From assembly GCA_026388735.1 (NCBI GenBank), contig JAPLJG010000108.1:1-61224 (forward strand): 61,224 nt of DNA, in the 5' to 3' direction. Both the position numbers and the translations under genes were made by a program. The notes under the pieces are model-generated. The model was not told the DNA's origin and did not search any database. It was given only the letters and a program-made list of their open reading frames with translations. The DNA is from Deltaproteobacteria bacterium. Lineage in GTDB: Bacteria; Desulfobacterota; Desulfobulbia; Desulfobulbales; Desulfurivibrionaceae. Of this stretch, positions 55,101 to 61,224 are shown piece by piece (the first letter of the stretch is position 1; each line of letters begins with the position of its first letter).

Positions 55101-56861
55101 ATGACCATGTCCCCAACCTTGCGCCCATATCTCGCCCGGCTGAAAGCCCTGATGACAAACCGCTATGCCGCATTCCTGTTCTTTCTCCTCGGCTATACGG
55201 CAATTCTCCAACAGCAGGGCGGCCTGCCTTCATTGCTGCCGGCCTGGCGCCTAGAAATCCCCCTGCTCCTCTATCTCTACTTCTTTCTCAATCAACTCCT
55301 CCGCAAATCACGCCTGCAGCCGTTTGTGGCCGCAGCACCGCTCGTCCTGTTTTATGGTGTGTCCGATGCCTACTTCATCATGTTTGGCCGGATGCTGCGT
55401 ATCACCGAAATAACCGAACTGCCGGAGATGTTCCAGGTACTCCCCCCCCTGGCCCTCGCCCTGATCGGAGCGCTGATCGGTCTCCCCCTTTTGGCCTTTC
55501 TCGCTTCCCTTGAATTTCGCACCCGACGAGCGGCAATGGTCAAGGCTTCGCTGCCTCTCCTGGCACTACTGCTGATGGTGGAGATAACCCCGGATTTCTT
55601 CATGACCGCTTTCCAGGAAACCCAACAGGAAATCTTCCTCTATTCCGACACGGCCAGCGCCCGCAACAACGGTCGCCTGAGCATGATGCTGTACAATGAA
55701 GCCAGGCGGAAAAGCTACCGCGAAAAGATTGCCGGGCATCAGATGAATCCCGCGTCCCTAATTGATTCAGACAAGGTGATCGCGGGGCTCAAAGGCCAGC
55801 AAGGAAAACGGAATATCCACCTCATCGTTATGGAGAGCTTTTTGGATCCCGCACTTTTGCAGAAAGCCTGTTTTTCTCGCAACCCTGCCCATCCCTCTTT
55901 CAGCAAACTGCTGGCGAAAAAAGGAGGAATCTCCATCTCCCCGGTGTTTGCCGGGGGTACCGCCCAGGCCGAGTTCGAGGTTCTCTGCGGGGCTCCGGCC
56001 CTGCGTGAGTTCTCCGGCATCGAATTCGATGTGTTCACCGGGGCCAAAACCCCCTGTCTTCCCAGAATTCTTGCCCAAGGCGGCTACGAGACCAACTCCA
56101 CCAACGCCTACAAACCTGATTTTTTTAACTCAACCAACGCCTATACCGGGATTGGCTTTGAAAAAAGATATTACCCCCAGGAATTCGCCGCAGGCTACGA
56201 CACGTATTTCTCCGCAGGGGACGTGACGGACGAAGATTACATGTTCGACGGAGTGCTTTTTTCCCAAAACCTGGCGTTCATCACCAAACGAATCCGGGAA
56301 AATCCGAAACTTCCCATTTTCAACTACATCATCAGCATGTACGGCCATACCCCCCATGACCTCAACCTTGCTAAACGGCCAATGGTTGTCAAGATGCTTG
56401 GAAATTACCAGGACGAGGGGCTGGAAAAAGCCGTCAACCAGTACTACTACCGCACCGAGGCCATTGCCACCTTTATTAAAGGTCTGATCGCAGCAGACCC
56501 GAAATCACTGATCATCATAGTGAGCGACCATCTGCCAAGCCTCTCGGGAAGCAAAACCTACCAGGATCTCAACTATCTCGGCGGAACCGTGAAAGCCACT
56601 TTTCTTAACCGGATCTACATCATCGAAAACGGTCGCCCTGTGCGCCAGAACACCATCCATCATTATGACATTCCCCGCATCATCCTCAACTTCGCGACTA
56701 AGGGAAAATACTGCCAAGAGCATGACTGCAACTTCACGGCCCACGATACCCCGGTTGCCAGAAACGCCTCCCGAGACGACTACCTGGACATCATGTCCCA
56801 GGCAATGGATGCCGGTTCAGCCATTCGCATGATCGGAGCAAAGACGCAGTGCATGCCATGA
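55101..56861 (+). CDS. LTA synthase-like sulfatase-fold membrane protein, second copy
   Basis: The 586-residue protein has N-terminal helices (about 25-40, 50-70, 78-98, 112-135 and 145-165) and a periplasmic sulfatase-fold domain. Key stretches are HLIVMESFLDPALL, the candidate nucleophile Thr in VFAGGTAQAEFEVLCG, NYIISMYGHTPHDL and IIIVSDHLPSLSG. It is only distantly related to the copy at 50744-52606 and probably acts on a different acceptor. It is followed 28 bp later by a polyprenyl-phosphate sugar transferase gene, which supports an envelope glycan role. The ATG at 55107 is an alternative start. Confidence 0.85.
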   Translation: MTMSPTLRPYLARLKALMTNRYAAFLFFLLGYTAILQQQGGLPSLLPAWRLEIPLLLYLYFFLNQLLRKSRLQPFVAAAPLVLFYGVSDAYFIMFGRMLRITEITELPEMFQVLPPLALALIGALIGLPLLAFLASLEFRTRRAAMVKASLPLLALLLMVEITPDFFMTAFQETQQEIFLYSDTASARNNGRLSMMLYNEARRKSYREKIAGHQMNPASLIDSDKVIAGLKGQQGKRNIHLIVMESFLDPALLQKACFSRNPAHPSFSKLLAKKGGISISPVFAGGTAQAEFEVLCGAPALREFSGIEFDVFTGAKTPCLPRILAQGGYETNSTNAYKPDFFNSTNAYTGIGFEKRYYPQEFAAGYDTYFSAGDVTDEDYMFDGVLFSQNLAFITKRIRENPKLPIFNYIISMYGHTPHDLNLAKRPMVVKMLGNYQDEGLEKAVNQYYYRTEAIATFIKGLIAADPKSLIIIVSDHLPSLSGSKTYQDLNYLGGTVKATFLNRIYIIENGRPVRQNTIHHYDIPRIILNFATKGKYCQEHDCNFTAHDTPVARNASRDDYLDIMSQAMDAGSAIRMIGAKTQCMP

Positions 56862-56889
56862 CGTTGACACAATCGCGACAAAAAAAATC

Positions 56890-57927
56890 ATGCCGACCTT
56901 AATGCATCCCTGGGGACTTTTTCTACTGAGCGCCGGGTTGTCTCTTTTGCTGACCTGGTTCATCCGGCGTTACGCTTTGGCGCGCAATCTTATCGATGTT
57001 CCCAACATACGGAGCTCGCACCAGATTCCTACTCCGCGAGGGGGAGGTCTGGCCATTGTGGTGACCTTTTTTGCAGGGCTGTTATGCCTGTGGCTGACAG
57101 ACTCTTTACCAACGCAGGCCTTGTTAGCCCTGACTGGCGCCGGAGGACTGGTTGCCTGGGTAGGCTTTTTGGATGACCGCCGCCATATCGCGCCACGGTG
57201 GCGGCTGGCCGCCCATTTTCTCGGGGCTGCCTGGGGGCTTTTCTGGCTGGGGCAACTACCGCCCCTCTCTGTATTCGGACACCTGTTGTATCTCGGTTGG
57301 TCGGGCTACTTGCTGGCCGCAGTGTATCTTGTCTGGCTACTCAACCTGTACAATTTCATGGACGGCATCGATGGTATCGCCGGCATTGAGGCAATCACGG
57401 TTTGCCTGGGCGGGAGCATTGCCTATGCGCTCTCTGCTCCTGCCGGGCAGTCTTGGCTGGCTCCCGCATTACTGCTCTCTGCGGTTGCCGGCTTTCTTTT
57501 TTGGAATTTTCCCCGGGCCAAAATCTTCCTGGGAGATTCGGGCAGTGGTTTTCTGGGCCTGATCCTGGGGCTTCTTTCAATTCAAGCGGCCCAGGTTGAC
57601 CCGGAACTCTTCTGGTGCTGGCTTATCCTGCTCGGGGTCTTTATCGTTGACGCCACCACGACTTTGTTGCGCCGGGTGATCCAAGGGGAGACATTTCACG
57701 AAGCCCATCGCAGTCACGCTTACCAGTACGCCTCCCGCCGTTTTGCCGCGCACCGACATGTGTCCATCGCAGTTGGGCTGATCAATCTTCTCTGGCTGCT
57801 TCCCATTACTCTGCTGGTAGCGCGGGGATCGCTTCCTGGCCTGGTCGGGCTGCTGATCGCCTATGCGCCGCTGGTGTGGTGCGCGTTTCGCTACAAGGCT
57901 GGGGCAAAGGAGCAGCAAAAAGTATAA
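56890..57927 (+). CDS. WecA/WbpL-like undecaprenyl-phosphate sugar-1-phosphate transferase
   Basis: The 345-residue polytopic enzyme has about ten helices and the family motifs SSHQIPTPRGGGLAI, VGFLDDRRHIAPRWRL, LYNFMDGIDGIAGIE and FLGDSGSGFLG. HRSHAYQYASRR is characteristic of WbpL/WbcO-type proteins. It starts lipid-linked O-antigen or related glycan synthesis by loading a HexNAc-phosphate on undecaprenyl phosphate. It is likely co-transcribed with the preceding LtaS-like gene. Confidence 0.92.
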   Translation: MPTLMHPWGLFLLSAGLSLLLTWFIRRYALARNLIDVPNIRSSHQIPTPRGGGLAIVVTFFAGLLCLWLTDSLPTQALLALTGAGGLVAWVGFLDDRRHIAPRWRLAAHFLGAAWGLFWLGQLPPLSVFGHLLYLGWSGYLLAAVYLVWLLNLYNFMDGIDGIAGIEAITVCLGGSIAYALSAPAGQSWLAPALLLSAVAGFLFWNFPRAKIFLGDSGSGFLGLILGLLSIQAAQVDPELFWCWLILLGVFIVDATTTLLRRVIQGETFHEAHRSHAYQYASRRFAAHRHVSIAVGLINLLWLLPITLLVARGSLPGLVGLLIAYAPLVWCAFRYKAGAKEQQKV

Positions 57928-57947
57928 TTGTTGCCAAATGTTTGAAC

Positions 57948-57986
57948 AAAAAAAAAGGGGGTTAACCGAAAACGGCTAACCCCTTT
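57948..57986 (-). terminator. Terminator after tRNA-Pro (minus), possibly shared with the transferase gene
   Basis: GGGGTTA-A-CCG and CGG-C-TAACCCC flank AAAA; the internal A/C position becomes a U-G wobble on the minus transcript. A T9 run follows on the minus strand. On the plus strand, after the gene ending at 57927, the T-tract is weak. Confidence 0.8.
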
Positions 57987-57994
57987 ACTATTGC

Positions 57995-58071
57995 TGGTCG
58001 GGATGAGAGGATTCGAACCTCCGGCCCCTTGGACCCCATCCAAGTGCGCTACCAGACTGCGCTACATCCCG
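57995..58071 (-). tRNA. tRNA-Pro (anticodon GGG)
   Basis: The 77-nt cloverleaf reads CGGGATG/CATCCCG in the acceptor stem, A as discriminator and an encoded CCA. The D-arm is AGCGCAGTCTGGTAGCGC. The anticodon stem CTTGG/CCAAG encloses ATGGGGT, giving anticodon GGG. The T-arm is GGAGG-TTCGAAT-CCTCT. It lies 83 bp after the merR stop and is probably the last unit of the pheT-ihfA-merR transcript. Confidence 0.95.
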
Positions 58072-58154
58072 ACAAAATATATTTCAACTCAACAGGTTGG
58101 CCACTATTTAGCATGGCCCGAGGTACCTGTCAAGCTGGACTCTCGCCAACGGCT

Positions 58155-58577
58155 TTATTCCTCGAGAATTTTCTGCAAGGCCAACAACTCCGCCTTGACC
58201 TGGCCAAAAATATCTGTAGATTTCCCTGACAACCCCTGCTCTGCTTCGGCCCCGACCACCTCGTGCTCCTGCCCGTTGCCATCCCGAGCCAAAGCTTTTT
58301 TAGCCCCGCTGATGGTAAAGCCCTCATCCTTGAGCAGCCTTTTGATCGCCAGAACCGTTTCCACATCTACCCGGCGATAGAGCCGTTGTTTGGACTGGGC
58401 CCGCTGCGGATGGAGGATCCTAAATTCCGACTCCCAGTACCGGAGCACGTGCTGCTTGACCCCGGTTATCGCGCACACCTCGCCGATCTTGAAGTACCGC
58501 TTGTCAGGAATCCCAGGCAGACGGGCACCTGCTGTTCCTAGACCCTCATCAAAACTCTGGCAAGATATTTTGGTCAC
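58155..58577 (-). CDS. MerR-family transcriptional regulator
   Basis: The 140-residue protein begins at a GTG with AAGGA upstream. Its HTH reads [20 protein letters not shown], followed by [20 protein letters not shown] and [20 protein letters not shown]. This MerR subtype commonly follows ihfA in Desulfobacterota and many proteobacteria. Its effector is unknown. The C-terminus is a helix ([17 protein letters not shown]) that may dimerise. It lies 9 bp after ihfA. Confidence 0.92.
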   Translation of the reverse strand: MTKISCQSFDEGLGTAGARLPGIPDKRYFKIGEVCAITGVKQHVLRYWESEFRILHPQRAQSKQRLYRRVDVETVLAIKRLLKDEGFTISGAKKALARDGNGQEHEVVGAEAEQGLSGKSTDIFGQVKAELLALQKILEE

Positions 58578-58586
58578 ACTGGTCCT

Positions 58587-58880
58587 TTATTCCTTGTTCA
58601 GATTCTCCCGAACCACCTTGCTGGGCCTGAAGGATACCATGTGCCGCTTGGAAATCTCCATGGTTTCTCCAGTCCGGGGGTTGCGTCCCACCCGCGAAGA
58701 TTTCTTCCGCACAGTGAAGGTGCCGAACTGCACGATCTTGATGGCCTCCCCCTGAAGCAGGGTTTTCTTAAGCGCATCAAAAACAGCATCAACCATTTCT
58801 CCAGCGCTCCGCTGGGAAAGTCCCATCTTCTCGTTGATGGTCTGCGAGAGTTCTTTTCTGGTAAGGTTGGATCGTTTCAT
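58587..58880 (-). CDS. ihfA: Integration host factor alpha subunit
   Basis: The 97-residue HU/IHF-fold protein has LTRKELSQTINEKMGLSQ, FGTFTVRKKSSRVGRNPRTG with the DNA-intercalating proline, and HMVSFRPSKVVRENL. IHF bends DNA at sigma-54 promoters, which fits the sigma-54 systems in this window. It starts 3 bp after the pheT stop, the conserved pheT-ihfA linkage. Confidence 0.95.
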   Translation of the reverse strand: MKRSNLTRKELSQTINEKMGLSQRSAGEMVDAVFDALKKTLLQGEAIKIVQFGTFTVRKKSSRVGRNPRTGETMEISKRHMVSFRPSKVVRENLNKE

Positions 58881-58883
58881 CTA

Positions 58884-61224
58884 TTATGCCTCACGTAACT
58901 GACCGTTAAAACGGGAAATCATCATCTCGATAATTTTTTGGTGAATCTTGCCAACTGTTTCGTCATCCAGGGTTCGATCAAGCGCCCGATAGGTGATGGA
59001 AATTGCGACACTCTTTTTTCCGGCCTCAATGTTTTTCCCCTGGAACACATCAAAGATCTCGGCCCTCTCGATAAACTTTTCGCCGCAGCCATGAATGACG
59101 GAAAGCATCTCTCCGGCGGCAACTCCCTCCGGCACGATGAGGGCCATGTCCCATTTCACAAAGGGAAACTTGGGCAACACCGCACAACTCGTTGCCTGGG
59201 GTGTAAAACCGCCGAGCGCGGCAAGATCAAGATCCACAAAGAAGGCCTGCTGCTTGATGCCAAAGGCCTTCAGCGTTTTCTGGTCAAAGGCCCCGCACCA
59301 GCCCAGGATTTTCTCCGCCCCAATAACGGCCAAAACACTGCCCGGTTCGGCAAAAGGAAGTTCCTGCCCAACAACCCCTGCCTGGCAGGTGATTGCCGCA
59401 CCGAATCTCAGACTGTCAAGAAGTTGCGTCACAACCCCTTTGACATCGAAAATGTCCGCCGGAGTCTCCCCGACATGGAGCACAGGCGCCCCAGGAGTCC
59501 GACGCCCGGAGATAACAGCGGCCAGACGGAAAGGCTCCTCGGGCTGGCTATTCCCTTGGGGGTGAAAGACCTTGCCTACTTCAAAAAGCCGGACATCGTG
59601 GCTCTGATGATTCAAATTGCGCCGCAGGTTTTCAAGAAGCCCTGGCAACAGCGTGGTCCGCAAAACACTCTGATCTTCCGCCAGAGGATTCAACAGGTGC
59701 ACGGTCTGCCGTCTGGCATCATCTGCGGCCAAGCCCAGCAGATCACAATGCTGCGGAGTCACAAAGCTATAATTGATCGCCTCATAAAACCCAAGGGCGG
59801 TAAGGGTCTGGGCTACCTTTTTCCGCAGCTCCCGAAGGGCATCGGGCTCGGAAAAAATCATGGGCACCATGGGCAGGGTGGTGGGCAGCAGGTTATAGCC
59901 CACGATCCGAGCGACCTCTTCGATAAGGTCAATCTCCCGCTCAAGATCAACCCGGAAACTCGGGGGCGTCACCCGCAGGGTATCGTCATCAATCTTTTCC
60001 ACTTCAATTTCAATGCCGGTCAAAGCCGTGGCAATCTGCTCAAGAGTCAGATCCATACCCAGCAAGGTGCGCGTCCTCTTGCCCCGCAGGGTGATGGGCG
60101 CCGGGGCGACAACTCCCTCACGATAATCAATACCTCCCGCAACAATCTCCCCACCGGCCAGCGCGACCATGAGTTGAACGGCCCGCTCCATGGCCTTGGG
60201 CACGCCTTGCGGATCAACTCCCCGCTCGAAACGGTAGGAGGCCTCAGTGCTCATGTTGAGCTTACCTGCGGTGCGCCGGATGCCGATGGCGGAAAAACAA
60301 GCGCTTTCCAGAAGAATATCACGTGTCTCTGCATCAACCTCGGAATTGGCCCCGCCCATGATCCCGGCCACAGCCACCGGTCTCTCGGCATCGCAGATCA
60401 TCAGCATCTCGCTATCGAGCTGGTGCGCAACCCCGTCCAGGGTGGCAAGCTTCTCGCCGGGCTTTGCCCGCCGGACCACGATTTTACCCCCGGCCAGCTT
60501 GTTAAAATCAAAGGCGTGCAGGGGCTGGCCATATTCCAACATGACAAAGTTGGTGATATCGACGATATTGCTGATCGGCCGCATGCCCACGGCCAGCAAT
60601 CGCTGTTGCAGCCACCAGGGCGAAGGCCCGATCTTGGCGTTTTTGATAAGTCTGGCTGCATAGCGCGGGCAATCGGCGGAGGATTCCACCTCCACGCTGA
60701 AGGGCAGATTCTCGCCACTCAACACCGGGGGTGCCGCCACCGGGGGCCTGATCCGCTTTCCGACCACCCCGCCCACTTCCCTGGCAATTCCCAGCACACT
60801 GGCGCAATCGGGCCTATTGGGGGTAAGATCAACTTCGATCATGGTATCCACCAGGCCCAAGGCCTGGCTGAGCGGTTGCCCAGGCTGGAGGTCCGCAGCC
60901 AACTCCATGATCCCGACCTGATCCTCGGTAATCCCAAGCTCCTTGGCCGAACAGAGCATGCCGCAGGATTCCTCCCCGCGAATCTTTGCCGGCTTGATCG
61001 TGAATCCTCCCGGCAACACTGCGCCTGGCAAGGCAAGAGCCGTAACCAGTCCGGCACGCGCATTGGGAGCGCCGCACACCACCCGCTTACGCTCCTGACC
61101 CACATTAACGTCACAGAGCACCAGCTTGTCCGCGTTGGGATGGGGCTGAACCGATTCGATCCGGGCAACCACGACCCCGATCAAATCGGGATAACACGGC
61201 ACACAGGCGTCCACCTCAAGACCA
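58884..61224 (-). CDS. pheT: Phenylalanyl-tRNA synthetase beta subunit (5' end outside window)
   Basis: About 779 codons are open to the window edge. By comparison with PheT, about 30 N-terminal residues are missing (the visible part begins GLEVDACVPCYPD). Domains in order are EMAP-like tRNA-binding (PHPNADKLVLCDVNVG), the B3/B4 editing domain (about residues 210-390, with SDYREG-like GGIDYREGV), B5 (IATALTGIEIEVEKID) and the catalytic-like core. The C-terminal FDX-ACB anticodon-binding domain ends LDDETVGKIHQKIIEMM. The GTG at 61214 is an internal codon. The gene is followed by ihfA. Confidence 0.96.
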   Translation of the reverse strand, partial: GLEVDACVPCYPDLIGVVVARIESVQPHPNADKLVLCDVNVGQERKRVVCGAPNARAGLVTALALPGAVLPGGFTIKPAKIRGEESCGMLCSAKELGITEDQVGIMELAADLQPGQPLSQALGLVDTMIEVDLTPNRPDCASVLGIAREVGGVVGKRIRPPVAAPPVLSGENLPFSVEVESSADCPRYAARLIKNAKIGPSPWWLQQRLLAVGMRPISNIVDITNFVMLEYGQPLHAFDFNKLAGGKIVVRRAKPGEKLATLDGVAHQLDSEMLMICDAERPVAVAGIMGGANSEVDAETRDILLESACFSAIGIRRTAGKLNMSTEASYRFERGVDPQGVPKAMERAVQLMVALAGGEIVAGGIDYREGVVAPAPITLRGKRTRTLLGMDLTLEQIATALTGIEIEVEKIDDDTLRVTPPSFRVDLEREIDLIEEVARIVGYNLLPTTLPMVPMIFSEPDALRELRKKVAQTLTALGFYEAINYSFVTPQHCDLLGLAADDARRQTVHLLNPLAEDQSVLRTTLLPGLLENLRRNLNHQSHDVRLFEVGKVFHPQGNSQPEEPFRLAAVISGRRTPGAPVLHVGETPADIFDVKGVVTQLLDSLRFGAAITCQAGVVGQELPFAEPGSVLAVIGAEKILGWCGAFDQKTLKAFGIKQQAFFVDLDLAALGGFTPQATSCAVLPKFPFVKWDMALIVPEGVAAGEMLSVIHGCGEKFIERAEIFDVFQGKNIEAGKKSVAISITYRALDRTLDDETVGKIHQKIIEMMISRFNGQLREA

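Overview
The window looks like a chromosomal segment of a Gram-negative anaerobe of the Desulfobacterota, most likely a Desulfobulbales-type sulfur or sulfate metaboliser. This placement is inference from protein content: a multihaem class III-like cytochrome with NrfC/HybA-like and NrfD/HybB-like partners, PAS-domain kinases with cysteine motifs, a sigma-54 two-component system, two-CW-type cysteine proteins, and the pheT-ihfA-merR order. I see no CRISPR array, prophage, transposase or rRNA.

Layout. 1-7.6 kb is housekeeping: a TPR protein, a DegT aminotransferase and rpoH on the minus strand, then lepA, engB, hisG/hisI and two small cysteine proteins. 7.8-18.2 kb holds an unrecognised helical protein, slyD, thiD, a glycine-zipper lipoprotein, yaiI, PilZ, cutA, coaX, ldcA, plsC, a short DUF748 protein, a PrmA-like methyltransferase and a MerR regulator. 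18.3-30.5 kb is the most distinctive part, almost all on the minus strand. It has a histidine kinase-responder pair (29.0-30.5 and 27.1-28.9 kb), two small membrane proteins behind a sigma-54 promoter, ftsH, and a cytochrome/FeS/NrfD operon behind a second sigma-54 promoter. That operon is followed by a membrane kinase whose catalytic motifs are eroded. Dyads with shared TGTCGCAT cores lie upstream of both promoters, so I infer one redox-responsive regulon.

30.6-44.5 kb carries a rhodanese-ferritin fusion, a sterol-desaturase-type hydroxylase, a frameshifted GlxA-type regulator, an isochorismatase-type hydrolase, an orphan Nif11-like protein, MscS, a DUF116 protein, an isolated FliS-like protein, CorA and a complete RND efflux operon. 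44.8-48.9 kb is pstSCAB-phoU. 48.9-57.9 kb deals with tRNA modification and the envelope: cmoA, an ICMT-like methyltransferase, two LtaS-like sulfatase-fold enzymes flanking a two-component system, and a WecA/WbpL-like transferase. The right end is tRNA-Pro(GGG), merR, ihfA and pheT (cut by the window edge).

The most striking non-coding signal is a dispersed hairpin of about 105 bp at 12159-12264, 15927-16030 and 25878-25983. A 76-bp core is nearly identical in the three copies, while the outer arms differ completely yet stay complementary within each copy. All copies lie in the same orientation, and nearly all non-Watson-Crick positions are G-U wobbles when read as plus-strand RNA.
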